From: Klebsiella pneumoniae
GTDB lineage: Bacteria > Pseudomonadota > Gammaproteobacteria > Eutrophobiales > Eutrophobiaceae
Direction of reading: 5' to 3'
Length of the DNA stretch: 39,979 nucleotides
NCBI GenBank assembly: GCA_945878555.1
Contig: CAMDWI010000029.1
Location: 1-39,979, forward strand
The number at the start of each line of letters is the position of its first letter. Position 1 is the stretch's first letter. Positions 17,304-26,396 of this stretch are shown here, one piece after another. The notes beneath the pieces are model-generated. The model was given only the letters and a program-made list of their open reading frames with translations. It had not been told where the DNA came from and made no database searches. The translations under genes were made by a program, and so were the position numbers.

Positions 17304-18728
17304 TCAAAAATGGATTGCGCGTTTGTCGACGGCGAGGGCAGCCTCATGCATTGCTTCAGCCAGGGTTGGATGAGCATGAATTGTACGTGCAATATCTTCT
17401 GCACTGCCTTCAAATTCCATCGCAAGTACTGCTTCTGCAATCAGTTCTGATGCAGAAGGTCCCAGGATATGCACACCGAGGATACGATCCGTGCTGGCAT
17501 CACTGAGGATCTTGATGAGTCCTTCGGCGTTGCCCATCGCATGGGCTCGCCCACTGGCTACAAACGGAAACGTACCGGTTTTGTACACAACACCCTGCTG
17601 CTTGAGTGTCTGCTCGGTCCTGCCTACCCACGCGATTTCCGGCCAGGTATAGATAATCCAGGGTATGGTTTCATAGTTGACATGACCGTGTTTGCCGGCA
17701 ATACGTTCAGCGACGGCAACACCTTCTTCGGAAGCTTTGTGTGCCAGCATTGGCCCCTTGACCACATCGCCAACCGCATAGATATTGTCGATGTTGGTAC
17801 GACCATGAGCGTCTACATGGATATAACCACGTTCGTCCATGTTAAGTCCGATATCACGAGCTCCCAGTCCTTCGGTATTCGGTTTCCTCCCAACAGCGAC
17901 TATCAGTTTGTCCACTGTAAGCTGCTGCTTACCGTCACGGTTCTCATAGGTGACCGTGACTTCACGGTTATTAGAGCCCGTTCCAATTACCTTGGTACCA
18001 AGGCGTATATCCAGACCCTGCTTACGCAGGATTTTTTCAGCCTCGGTTGCGATTTGCCGGTCAACTGGTGGCAGGAATTCATCCATGGCCTCCAGAATCA
18101 CGACCTCCGAACCAAGCCTTTTCCATACACTGCCGAGTTCCAGACCAATAACGCCTGCACCTATGATGCCCAGTCTGCGAGGAACATCGGTAAATTCAAG
18201 CGCCCCGGTTGAGTCGACCACAAGTTCATTGTCTACCGGAGCTGGTGGTATTTTCATTGGAACCGAACCGGTGGCAATAATTATATGCCTTGCAGCGACG
18301 TTGTAGGATTCAGTCGATTCGCCGGTAGTCGGTTTTATCTCGATTTGACCATTACCCCGCAATTTGCCATGACCCTGCAGCCACTCCACCTTGTTTTTAC
18401 GGAACAGACCGGCAATACCCTGGGTCAACGTCGACACAACCTTTGCCTTGCGTTGAATCATCTTGTTTATATCCATGGTCACGCCTGACACATTGATGCC
18501 ATGCAGTTTTGACTCATGTTTTAGAAAGCTGAAATGATGGGATGAATCCAGTAGCGCCTTCGACGGTACACAACCTACATTCAGGCAGGTTCCACCCAAT
18601 GCCGGTTTTCCTTCATTATTCAACCAGCTTTCTATACAGGCGACAGAAAGCCCGAGTTGTGCTGCACGTATTGCAGCCACATATCCACCCGGTCCGGCGC
18701 CGATTACTACAACATCATAATTTTTCAT
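17304..18728 (-). CDS. lpdA: Dihydrolipoyl dehydrogenase (E3)
   Basis: FAD enzyme that reoxidises dihydrolipoyl groups of the 2-oxoglutarate dehydrogenase E2 and passes electrons to NAD. Visible marks are the FAD loop VVVIGAGPGGYVAAIRAA, the redox disulfide Cys48/Cys53 in GGTCLNVGCVPSK, the NAD-domain motif LGIIGAGVIGLELG, and the C-terminal His453-Glu458 dyad in HAHPTLAEAMHEA. AAGGAAAG precedes the ATG at 18728. Being the third gene after sucA-sucB, it is most likely dedicated to that complex. Confidence 0.96.
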   Translation of the reverse strand: MKNYDVVVIGAGPGGYVAAIRAAQLGLSVACIESWLNNEGKPALGGTCLNVGCVPSKALLDSSHHFSFLKHESKLHGINVSGVTMDINKMIQRKAKVVSTLTQGIAGLFRKNKVEWLQGHGKLRGNGQIEIKPTTGESTESYNVAARHIIIATGSVPMKIPPAPVDNELVVDSTGALEFTDVPRRLGIIGAGVIGLELGSVWKRLGSEVVILEAMDEFLPPVDRQIATEAEKILRKQGLDIRLGTKVIGTGSNNREVTVTYENRDGKQQLTVDKLIVAVGRKPNTEGLGARDIGLNMDERGYIHVDAHGRTNIDNIYAVGDVVKGPMLAHKASEEGVAVAERIAGKHGHVNYETIPWIIYTWPEIAWVGRTEQTLKQQGVVYKTGTFPFVASGRAHAMGNAEGLIKILSDASTDRILGVHILGPSASELIAEAVLAMEFEGSAEDIARTIHAHPTLAEAMHEAALAVDKRAIHF

Positions 18729-18749
18729 ATCTTTCCTTACGGTACCGGG

Positions 18750-20003
18750 TTACACCTGCAACAGCAAACGTGCAGGATCTTCGAGCATATTCTTGATGGT
18801 GACCAGGAACTGCACAGCATCACGACCATCAACAATCCGGTGATCATACGACAATGCCAGGTACATCATAGGTAGTATGACAACCTGGCCATCCACCGCC
18901 ATCGGCCTGTCCTGGATTTTATGCATACCCAGAATCGCGCTTTGCGGTGGATTGAGGATCGGTGTTGATAATAGCGAACCAAAAATTCCGCCATTGGTGA
19001 TGGTAAATGTACCGCCAGTCAGTTCCTCAATGGTCAACTTCGAATCGCGGGCCTTCTGGCCATACTCGACGATTTTGGTTTCAATCTGGGCAAATGACAG
19101 GGAGTCTGCATCGCGAATAATCGGAACTACCAGTCCTTTCGGAGCACTGACGGCAATACCGATATCATAATAGTTATGATAGAGAATATCCTTGCCGTCA
19201 ATGGAAGCGTTGATAACAGGGAACCGCTTGAGAGCTTCCAGCGCAGCCCGGGTAAAGAACGACATAAATCCAAGTTTGGCGCCATGTTCCTTTTCGAACT
19301 GGTCCTTGTATTTTGCGCGCAGATCCATAACCGGTTTCATATTCACTTCATTAAACGTGGTCAGGAGCGCATTTTCATGCTGGGCAGACAGCAGTCTTTC
19401 TGCAGTACGTAGACGGAGACGTGTCATTGGCACGCGTTCTTCAATACGATTGCCTGCAAGCGTCACGGCGGGTGCAGTACCGGCAGGCGCAGGCGCTGTT
19501 CCGGAAGCTTTTGCCGGTGCTCGGGATTCCTGCGTCGCAGGTTTGTCCTTGTTCAGGTAGTTGACCACATCGTCCTTGGTCAGTCGGCCATCATTGTTTG
19601 CATCAGGTATCTGTTTTGCGTCCAGTTTGTGTTCAGCCAGCATGTTCCTGACTGCCGGACTGGTTTTCGGTTCCGCAGACGTTCCGGTATCTACCGGCAG
19701 GGACTGTTGCTGTGGTACGGCAGCTGCCTTTTTCGGTTCGGCAGGTTTATCTGCCTTGCCGGCGCCTGCTGTATCAATGCGAGCTATAACCTCATCACTG
19801 GAAACAGATTCGCCATTGCCTTTAACAATTTCGGCAAGGATGCCATCACTCATGGCAGCCACTTCAAGGGTAACCTTGTCAGTTTCGATATCAATCAGGT
19901 TATCACCGCGCTTGACCACATCGCCCTGTTTTTTATGCCAGCTGATAAGCGTGGCCTCTGAAACTGATTCAGCCAGTACCGGAACCTTAACGTCAACTAT
20001 CAC
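18750..20003 (-). CDS. sucB: 2-Oxoglutarate dehydrogenase E2, dihydrolipoyl succinyltransferase
   Basis: Core of the 2-oxoglutarate dehydrogenase complex. Order: one lipoyl domain (about 1-77, lipoyl-lysine Lys43 in [13 protein letters not shown]); Ala/Pro/Lys linker; E3-binding domain (about 114-151, [19 protein letters not shown]); second linker; catalytic domain (about 185-417) with His388 and Asp392 in [15 protein letters not shown] start at 20003 behind GGAGAA. Oddity: the E3-binding loop reads [12 protein letters not shown] (134-145), which resembles a calcium-binding DxNxDG loop rather than the usual Gly-rich sequence. Confidence 0.96.
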   Translation of the reverse strand: MIVDVKVPVLAESVSEATLISWHKKQGDVVKRGDNLIDIETDKVTLEVAAMSDGILAEIVKGNGESVSSDEVIARIDTAGAGKADKPAEPKKAAAVPQQQSLPVDTGTSAEPKTSPAVRNMLAEHKLDAKQIPDANNDGRLTKDDVVNYLNKDKPATQESRAPAKASGTAPAPAGTAPAVTLAGNRIEERVPMTRLRLRTAERLLSAQHENALLTTFNEVNMKPVMDLRAKYKDQFEKEHGAKLGFMSFFTRAALEALKRFPVINASIDGKDILYHNYYDIGIAVSAPKGLVVPIIRDADSLSFAQIETKIVEYGQKARDSKLTIEELTGGTFTITNGGIFGSLLSTPILNPPQSAILGMHKIQDRPMAVDGQVVILPMMYLALSYDHRIVDGRDAVQFLVTIKNMLEDPARLLLQV

Positions 20004-20036
20004 AAACTTCTCCTTTTCATCGTTCTTGATATTAAA

Positions 20037-22898
20037 TTAAACAAGCGCCCTTTTATGTGTAGTTACCTCAAGCTTGTCCAGCTGCAAGGCATCCTGAATC
20101 AACTGCTTCTGTTGCGCCAGATGCAGCTTCATCGAGCCGGTTGCAGGTGATGCTGAGTAGAACCTGCCCGCATAACCGAAAGTGTGTTTCTCGCTCAGAC
20201 AGCCGATCATCGTTCCGCGGGATTGCATGTAATACCAGCTGCCCTGGTTCTTCGGTTCTTCCTGGACCCAGACTACTTCGCGCAGATTGGGATAACTGTC
20301 AATCATTGCCTTGACCTCGGCAGACGGGAACGGGAACAACTGCTCTATCCTGGCAATGGCGATGTTCTGGATCTTGTTTTCCCTTCTGGATTCCAGCAAT
20401 TCGAAGTAGATCTTGCCGGAGCAGAACAGCAGACGGGTAACATCGGCCTTGTTAATCTTGTCGCTCTCATCGATAACCAGCCGGAACTCACCGTTAATCA
20501 GCTCATCTACCGGAGAGGCAGACATTTTGTGGCGTAACAGGCTCTTCGGCGTCATAACGATGAGAGGTTTGCGATACGGACGTAATACCTGTCTCATCAG
20601 CATGTGAAACATCTGGGAAGGCGTGCTTGGTACGCAGACCTGCATATTTTCACGAGCACACAGTTGCAGGAATCGTTCAAGGCGGGCCGAGGAATGTTCC
20701 GGACCGGCGCCGTCATAACCGTGCGGTAGAAATACTGCCAGTCCACAATATCGGCCCCATTTCGATTCACATGAACTCAGGAACTGATCGAACACGACCT
20801 GGGCACCATTGGCAAAGTCACCGAACTGGGCTTCCCAGATGACCAGAGATTTTGGTTCCGAACTGCTGTAGCCATATTCAAATCCAAGTACGGCCTCTTC
20901 AGACAGTATCGAATTGATCACCAGAAAATTCGCCTGGCCTTCTCGAACATGTTGCAACGGGAGGTGTGTATCGCCATCCTCCTGATTATGAATAACAGAA
21001 TGGCGATGGAAGAATGTACCGCGTGCACTGTCCTGCCCGGAAATCCGGACAGCATGACCGCCATCCACCAACGCTGCATAGGCCATGTTTTCAGCGTAAC
21101 CCCAATCCATCAGGGCCTCGCCCTTACCCATCTGGATACGACCATCAATCACTTTTGCAACTGTCGGATGCAGTTTGTAATGGCTGGGATACCGGGTGAT
21201 TGCACTGGTATATTGGGCTACTTTCTCTTTTGAAACCGTGGTATCAGCCTTGTCCCGCCAGGATGTGCCCTTGTACGGTGCGAAGTTGATAAGATGGGTC
21301 ATGTTTACATTGGTCGCGCGCGGGCCGGCAACTGACTCGTTTGTATCAAGTGACTTGATGTACTCTTTCAGCATTTCTGCCGACGTTTCCTGCTGGATTA
21401 CACCTTCACGGATCAGACGGTCGGAATAGTTTCTGCTTACACCAGGATGTTTGCGAATTTGCTTGTACATAAGCGGCTGCGTAGCGGCCGGTTCATCAGT
21501 TTCGCTGTGTCCCTGTTTGCGGTAACACACCATGTCAATTACGACGTCTTTCTTGAATTCATTGCGGAAATCCAGGGCCAACTTCGCAATAAACACCAGT
21601 GCCTCCGGGTCATCACCATTCACATGAAAGATAGGTGCCTGTACCATCTTCGCTACGTCGGTGCAGTAAAGAGTGGATCGTGAATCCAGCGGATCACTGG
21701 TAGTGAACCCTATCTGGTTGTTTATCACGATGTGCACAGAGCCGCCGGTAGAATAGCCTCGCGTCTGGGACAACTGGAATGTTTCCATCACCACACCCTG
21801 TCCGGCGAACGCGGCATCACCATGAATCAGAACTGGCAATACCTGATCGCGGGTGCGATCATTGCGTCTGTCCTGTCTCGCACGTACAGAGCCTTCTACG
21901 ACTGGATTAATTATCTCAAGATGGGACGGGTTGAATGCCAGGGTCATATGGACAGGTCCCGCATCCGTCTGGATATCAGAGGAATAGCCGAGGTGGTATT
22001 TCACGTCACCGGACTGGATATCATCAATATCCTTGATATTGTTGTAGGCCTTGCCCTCAAACTCACCGAACAACTCGGCAGGCATCTTGCCAATAATATT
22101 AATCAGAACATTCAGTCGTCCGCGATGTGCCATACCAATGACAACCTCGGCGATAGTGGCTTTCGCACTTTCCTGCACCAGTTCATCCAGCAGCGGAATC
22201 AGACTTTCGCCACCTTCCAGAGAAAAGCGTTTCTGGCCAGCATATTTTGTGTGCAGATACTCTTCAAGAGATTGGGCTGCAATTAGCCTGTTCAATATGC
22301 GGCGTTTTTTTGTCTCGCCGAACATAGGAGTCGCCAGTGGTTCTTCCAGACGGTGCTGTATCCAGCGTTTCTGTTCCGTCTCATTAATATGCATGTATTC
22401 GGCACCGATATTACCGCAGTAGGTGGTCCGGACTATCCTGAGGATCTCCCGCAAACTGATTTCATTAGGGGCTGACAGCGAACCGGTATTGAATGTCCTG
22501 TCCATGTCTGCGTCAGTCAGATTATGGTATGCCGGGTCAAGCTCAGGAACCGGTGGACGTTCATTCTGGTTTAATGGATCCAGAGTTGCCTGCTGATGTC
22601 CGCGAAAACGGTAGGCATTTATCAGTTGTAATACAGATACCTGTTTCTGGTGATCGACGATCGAATCCACGCCCTGGCTGATTGTCACAGACCGGTTTTT
22701 AGCGGACTCAAGAAATGTAGTACGTACAGCAGAATGGGCCCTTTCAATCTGTGGTCCTTCCGTGTTTTGCTGTAGTGCACTGAAGTAATCACGCCACTCT
22801 GAGGATACGGAACCGGGGTCACGTAAAAAGTCCTCATACAGATCTTCTATAAAATCCGCGTTTCCGCTGTATAACCAGGATGGATTGCTATTACTCAT
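20037..22898 (-). CDS. sucA: 2-Oxoglutarate dehydrogenase E1
   Basis: Thiamine-diphosphate enzyme that decarboxylates 2-oxoglutarate and transfers succinyl to SucB. The 953-residue protein starts with the E2-binding type N-terminus (LYSGNADFIEDLYEDFLRDP). It contains the central GMAHRGRLNVLINIIGK, FNPSHLEIINPVVEGSVRAR, the ThDP-binding HGDAAFAGQGVVMET and NNQIGFTTS, and the C-terminal half with ARGTFFHRH and LVIWEAQFGDFANGAQVVFD. First gene of sucA-sucB-lpdA, with a 33-base gap to sucB. Presence of this complex means an oxidative rather than a horseshoe-type TCA pathway is possible. Confidence 0.97.
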   Translation of the reverse strand: MSNSNPSWLYSGNADFIEDLYEDFLRDPGSVSSEWRDYFSALQQNTEGPQIERAHSAVRTTFLESAKNRSVTISQGVDSIVDHQKQVSVLQLINAYRFRGHQQATLDPLNQNERPPVPELDPAYHNLTDADMDRTFNTGSLSAPNEISLREILRIVRTTYCGNIGAEYMHINETEQKRWIQHRLEEPLATPMFGETKKRRILNRLIAAQSLEEYLHTKYAGQKRFSLEGGESLIPLLDELVQESAKATIAEVVIGMAHRGRLNVLINIIGKMPAELFGEFEGKAYNNIKDIDDIQSGDVKYHLGYSSDIQTDAGPVHMTLAFNPSHLEIINPVVEGSVRARQDRRNDRTRDQVLPVLIHGDAAFAGQGVVMETFQLSQTRGYSTGGSVHIVINNQIGFTTSDPLDSRSTLYCTDVAKMVQAPIFHVNGDDPEALVFIAKLALDFRNEFKKDVVIDMVCYRKQGHSETDEPAATQPLMYKQIRKHPGVSRNYSDRLIREGVIQQETSAEMLKEYIKSLDTNESVAGPRATNVNMTHLINFAPYKGTSWRDKADTTVSKEKVAQYTSAITRYPSHYKLHPTVAKVIDGRIQMGKGEALMDWGYAENMAYAALVDGGHAVRISGQDSARGTFFHRHSVIHNQEDGDTHLPLQHVREGQANFLVINSILSEEAVLGFEYGYSSSEPKSLVIWEAQFGDFANGAQVVFDQFLSSCESKWGRYCGLAVFLPHGYDGAGPEHSSARLERFLQLCARENMQVCVPSTPSQMFHMLMRQVLRPYRKPLIVMTPKSLLRHKMSASPVDELINGEFRLVIDESDKINKADVTRLLFCSGKIYFELLESRRENKIQNIAIARIEQLFPFPSAEVKAMIDSYPNLREVVWVQEEPKNQGSWYYMQSRGTMIGCLSEKHTFGYAGRFYSASPATGSMKLHLAQQKQLIQDALQLDKLEVTTHKRALV

Positions 22899-22924
22899 AT
22901 TGCGTCTCGTATTTACCCTAATTG

Positions 22925-22945
22925 CGGGAAAACTCCCGTTTTTTT
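22925..22945 (+). terminator. Terminator-like hairpin just upstream of sucA, pointing away from it
   Basis: CGGGA-AAAC-TCCCG followed by seven T on the plus strand has the shape of a short intrinsic terminator. No plus-strand gene ends here; it lies in the sucA leader on the opposite strand. It would stop antisense transcription leaving sucA, or it may be coincidental. Confidence 0.35.
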
Positions 22946-23487
22946 CAAAGTTGTTGTAATTTTCCCTTTTTAAGAGGATTTCTCAAGAAGAAAATGCAAC
23001 TATTTTAGTAGTCTGCACCCAGGTTGCATACCAGCTTCGGGCGATCAGAAATATTTCCCTGCAATAGTTGACATGTATCACTGTGCCGGTGCTGCATAAA
23101 CCCTCACAAGGTCTCAAATACGAACCCCATGTCTTGGGAAATTGTCGAGCCGACATTCCGATTATCCACCAGGCAGAATAACTTGATGGTCTGATACTAT
23201 TCTTCGAGGTTCAAGCTTACCGGAAAATGCAATAAAAGTCCTGTTTTAACCGGTATTTATAGACAAAATACTGTAAACGCTGTCTCTGGCCGGTTATCAG
23301 TTCACCGTGTCAGCAGGCAGTGTACCTTCCACCTATAACTTTCATTTCAACTGTTAGAACAGTGTCTTGCACGGTTTCCACCTGTTATCATATGCGGCCG
23401 TGTTAGATAAAACATCCGGTGAGCGGGGATGACGACGCCATCCACGCCCGGGAGTCGGCAAAAATAACAGGCGCCCAGCCCCGGTAT

Positions 23488-23517
23488 TTGATTAGAATGA
23501 AAGGCCTGTGTTATAAC
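23488..23517 (+). promoter_or_regulatory. Candidate sigma70 promoter for mdh
   Basis: TTGATT (23488-23493) and TATAAC (23512-23517) are spaced by 18 bases and lie 46 bases before the mdh ATG. The match is 4/6 and 5/6 to consensus. No experimental support. Confidence 0.4.
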
Positions 23518-23562
23518 CGGAATTATTCCTTAATAACTTACAAATCAGGAGAAATTGGCTGT

Positions 23563-24543
23563 ATGAAATCACCAGTAAGAATTGCAGTAACAGGTGCGGC
23601 TGGACAAATCGGTTACGCTTTATTATTCAGGATTGCCGCCGGTGAGATGCTCGGCAAGGATCAGCCTGTTATTCTTCAATTACTGGAGGTAACCCCGGCC
23701 CTGAAGGCGCTGGAAGGCGTGGTGATGGAGCTGCAGGATTGCGCATTTTCAACGCTTGCGGGCGTAGTAACGACCGATAACCCGGATGTTGCATTCAAGG
23801 ATGCGGACTTTGCTTATCTGGTAGGCGCCAGACCGCGTGGACCCGGTATGGAGCGCAAGGATCTGCTGGAGGCTAATGCCGCCATCTTCGGTGTGCAGGG
23901 CAAAGCCCTTAACAAAAATGCCAAACGTGATGTACGTGTGCTGGTCGTAGGTAACCCGGCCAATACCAATGCACTGATTACTCTTAATAATGCTCCGGAC
24001 CTGAATCCCCGAAATATCACGGCAATGATGCGTCTGGATCATAACCGTGCGGTTGGACAGCTGGCAGACAAGACCGGTAAGAGCGTTAACGACGTACGTA
24101 AGGTCGTGGTCTGGGGCAATCACTCAACCACCCAGTTCCCGGATATCCACCATGCCACAGTCGCAGGTAAACCTGCACTGTCACTGGTTGATTCCGCCTG
24201 GTATGAGTCAGATTACATTCCCCGTGTCGCCAAGCGCGGTGCAGAGATTATCAATGCACGTGGCGCCTCCAGCGCTGCCTCGGCTGCCAATGCAGCCATA
24301 GAGCACATGCGTGACTGGGCACATGGCACAGCCAGTGATAACTGGGTCAGCATGGGAATTCCGAGCGATGGATCCTATGGTATACCCAAAGGACTGGTCT
24401 ATTCGTTCCCGGTTACCTGTACCGGTGGCGAATACACGATTGTCCAGGGTCTGGAGATCAATGCATTCAGCCAGTCCAGGATGGACGCGACCCGCAAAGA
24501 GCTCGAAGAAGAACGCGACGCTATCAAACATTTGCTCGGTTAA
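23563..24543 (+). CDS. mdh: Malate dehydrogenase
   Basis: NAD-dependent interconversion of malate and oxaloacetate in the TCA cycle. The 326-residue protein is of the cytosolic-like dimeric type ([20 protein letters not shown] start, [22 protein letters not shown], catalytic His187 in [11 protein letters not shown], substrate arginines in [13 protein letters not shown]). I place the start at the ATG at 23563, behind AGGAGA; the open frame extends upstream but without family resemblance. Proximity to sucAB-lpdA, though divergent, groups TCA functions. It probably runs into rppH 35 bases downstream. Confidence 0.97.
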   Translation: MKSPVRIAVTGAAGQIGYALLFRIAAGEMLGKDQPVILQLLEVTPALKALEGVVMELQDCAFSTLAGVVTTDNPDVAFKDADFAYLVGARPRGPGMERKDLLEANAAIFGVQGKALNKNAKRDVRVLVVGNPANTNALITLNNAPDLNPRNITAMMRLDHNRAVGQLADKTGKSVNDVRKVVVWGNHSTTQFPDIHHATVAGKPALSLVDSAWYESDYIPRVAKRGAEIINARGASSAASAANAAIEHMRDWAHGTASDNWVSMGIPSDGSYGIPKGLVYSFPVTCTGGEYTIVQGLEINAFSQSRMDATRKELEEERDAIKHLLG

Positions 24544-24578
24544 CTGAAGGACAGGGCGGATAGCAGGCGAGACGAACA

Positions 24579-25106
24579 GTGCTGGATCAGACAGACTTCT
24601 CCAACTCAAGTATTGATGCCGAAGGCTTTCGTGCGAACGTCGGTATCGTACTTACCAATAACACAGGACAGCTGTTCTGGGCCAAACGTATTGGTATGGA
24701 CGCATGGCAGTTTCCCCAGGGAGGCATAAAACCGCGTGAGCCCCTGGAAAAGGCGATGTACCGTGAATTACGCGAAGAGATCGGACTGTTACCGGAGCAC
24801 GTTCAAATCATAGGATGTACCCGTGACTGGCTGAGGTATGAGTTGCCTGAACGGTTTATCAGGAAGAATTCCCGACCGCTTTGCCGGGGTCAGAAGCAGC
24901 GCTGGTACCTGCTGCGTCTACTCGGTGATGAAAATGCTGTCAGGCTCGACCTGAGTGATAGTCCGGAGTTTGACAACTGGCGCTGGGTTAACTTCTGGGA
25001 TCCAGTCGATGAGGTAATTGAGTTCAAGCGCAAGGTCTATTCAGCGGTTTTGTCAGAACTCGAACAAATGCTTAAACCACCCTCCGGGCTGCAACCCGGG
25101 CAATAA
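24579..25106 (+). CDS. rppH: RNA 5'-pyrophosphohydrolase
   Basis: Nudix hydrolase that removes pyrophosphate from 5'-triphosphate mRNA ends and triggers RNase E decay. The Nudix box spans residues 48-70 ([17 protein letters not shown] continuing to REEIG). Family signatures include [41 protein letters not shown] and [12 protein letters not shown]. The start is a GTG at 24579 with an AGGCGAG-like ribosome site. Its acidic-rich N-terminus ([14 protein letters not shown]) is a little longer than in E. coli RppH. A strong terminator follows. Confidence 0.94.
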   Translation: MLDQTDFSNSSIDAEGFRANVGIVLTNNTGQLFWAKRIGMDAWQFPQGGIKPREPLEKAMYRELREEIGLLPEHVQIIGCTRDWLRYELPERFIRKNSRPLCRGQKQRWYLLRLLGDENAVRLDLSDSPEFDNWRWVNFWDPVDEVIEFKRKVYSAVLSELEQMLKPPSGLQPGQ

Positions 25107-25146
25107 GGCGATTTAACGTCTAACCCGGGGCACCGGTACTTTTACA

Positions 25147-25200
25147 CAGTAACCACCCGATATCTGACCAGGTATCGGGTGGTTACTGTCCTATTTTTCT
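25147..25200 (+). terminator. Strong hairpin terminator between rppH and dps
   Basis: A 16-bp perfect stem (25147-25162 with 25173-25188, core ACCACCCGATA/TATCGGGTGGT), followed by CCTATTTTTC, ends the plus-strand rppH transcript. The T-tract overlaps the last codons of dps on the other strand. The hairpin also sits right after the dps stop, so it may act on both convergent transcripts, more weakly for dps. Confidence 0.85.
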
Positions 25201-25664
25201 TCCAGCAGACTGCGTAACATCCAGGCATTCTTTTCATGAATCTGCATCCGTTGCGTCAACAAGTCTGCGGTGGGTTCATCATTGGCCTTGTCTACCAGCG
25301 GGAATATGCTACGTGCTGTTCGGGTCACGGCTTCCTGGCCCTTTACCAGTTGTTTAATCATGTCTGTGGCCGAGGGAGTGCCAGTCTCTTCCTTGATGGA
25401 TGATAATTCACTGAATTGTTTGTAGGAGCCGGGCGCAAACACACCCAGTGCGCGGATGCGTTCAGCAATGATGTCAACTGCTGTGGCCATTTCGGTGTAC
25501 TGCAACTCAAACATGGTATGCAATGTAGTGAACATCGGGCCGGTGACGTTCCAGTGAAAATTATGTGTTTTCAGGTACAAGGTATAGGTATCAGCCAGCA
25601 ACCGGGAGAGTCCTTCTGCGATCTGGATCCGCTGGTTTTCTGGTATGCCGATATCAATTTTCAT
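25191..25664 (-). CDS. dps: Dps-family DNA-protecting ferritin-like protein
   Basis: Dodecameric mini-ferritin that oxidises and stores iron with peroxide and protects DNA. The 157-residue helical protein has the ferroxidase signature [20 protein letters not shown] and [19 protein letters not shown] (His and Asp/Glu ligands from adjacent subunits). It lacks a Lys-rich N-terminal DNA-binding tail, so direct DNA binding is uncertain. GAGGAA precedes the ATG at 25664. Confidence 0.94.
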   Translation of the reverse strand: MKIDIGIPENQRIQIAEGLSRLLADTYTLYLKTHNFHWNVTGPMFTTLHTMFELQYTEMATAVDIIAERIRALGVFAPGSYKQFSELSSIKEETGTPSATDMIKQLVKGQEAVTRTARSIFPLVDKANDEPTADLLTQRMQIHEKNAWMLRSLLEEK

Positions 25665-25732
25665 ATCTATGTTCCTCTATAATCCTGGTTGGTCAGTTTT
25701 ATGCGAATATTATGATATATGCTGGAATCCCG

Positions 25733-25746
25733 ATCCGGTACCGGAT
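25733..25746. promoter_or_regulatory. 14-bp perfect palindrome between divergent dps and the mpl gene group
   Basis: ATCCGGTACCGGAT is a perfect palindrome 69 bases before the dps start, in the only sizeable gap between the divergent units. It could be an operator for dps or the downstream cluster. No known regulator motif is recognised. Confidence 0.3.
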
Positions 25747-25862
25747 AAATTCAATCGACAGGATAAAAAAAATCAATCAAAGTCCCAAGGTATCATACAA
25801 TCAGGCTAAATCATCAATAATGGCATCTTTAACTGGTCAGACAAACAAGCAGATTTTTTGGC

Positions 25863-26396
25863 ATGCGTAACGCTATAACCCTGGTTTTAAATGAATTTTT
25901 CCGAATTTGCCTGCTGCAAAAGTGTCCGCAGGACCTGCCTGCCTCCCCGGTATTGTTCTGGCTGGTACTGTTCTGTTACGGTGCAATCAGTGCGATCCTG
26001 TTGTTGCCTACCCAGTCGCTCTACTTTGCCGTGTTGACCGGTTCTATTGAGGCAATCATGTTATTGCTGATCACTTGTGTATTTGTTTATCTTCGCAGTG
26101 TTCCCCGGCGCTGGTTACAGACCGGTACTGCACTGGCAGGAACCGGACTGATCTTCAGCCTGATTGCCGTCCCACTGTTTTACTGGAGGGTATTTTTTGA
26201 GATCACCACTGAAACACAGACCCTGATCGGGTTGCTGGTGCTGGTTCTGGTGATATGGAATATTGCGGTGATGACCCATATACTCCGGCACGCCCTGTCA
26301 GCCTCTTATATGCTGGGCATTCTCGGCTCAGTGACCTATATAACGTTGACCAGTCTGGTATTGCAGATTGTCTTACCAGTCGAGGGTGGCCTGTGA
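25863..26396 (+). CDS. Uncharacterised membrane protein upstream of mpl
   Basis: A 177-residue integral membrane protein. I count about five hydrophobic spans (near residues 30-50, 57-80, 87-108, 116-140 and 148-172), separated by short polar turns such as RSVPRRW and LRHALSAS. The topology and the ILRHALSASYMLGIL-type motif recall Yip1-like small membrane proteins, but I cannot assign it. Its stop overlaps the GTG start of mpl by 4 bases, so it is translationally coupled to peptidoglycan recycling. The ATG at 25863 has no clear ribosome site. Confidence 0.75.
   Translation: MRNAITLVLNEFFRICLLQKCPQDLPASPVLFWLVLFCYGAISAILLLPTQSLYFAVLTGSIEAIMLLLITCVFVYLRSVPRRWLQTGTALAGTGLIFSLIAVPLFYWRVFFEITTETQTLIGLLVLVLVIWNIAVMTHILRHALSASYMLGILGSVTYITLTSLVLQIVLPVEGGL

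Larger units (their letters stand above)
22899..23562. other. 664-base intergenic region between divergent sucA and mdh
   Basis: No convincing coding frame is seen on either strand. A frame open upstream of mdh (from about 23419) encodes 48 residues unlike any malate dehydrogenase, so I leave it out. The region holds a terminator-like hairpin near the sucA start and a plausible mdh promoter. The remainder (about 22950-23480) is AT-rich and shows no strong structure that I can support. Length and position allow a small RNA or long regulatory leader. Confidence 0.6.

Noticed and set aside
17469..18212. 247-codon plus-strand frame inside lpdA
   Set aside because: Antisense shadow of a well-recognised enzyme; the product shows no domain and has no promoter or ribosome site of note.
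21732..22286. 184-codon plus-strand frame inside sucA
   Set aside because: Antisense shadow in a highly conserved coding region.
23419..23562. 48-residue N-terminal extension of malate dehydrogenase
   Set aside because: No homology to Mdh; the ATG at 23563 has AGGAGA upstream and begins the normal sequence. The open frame is likely chance.
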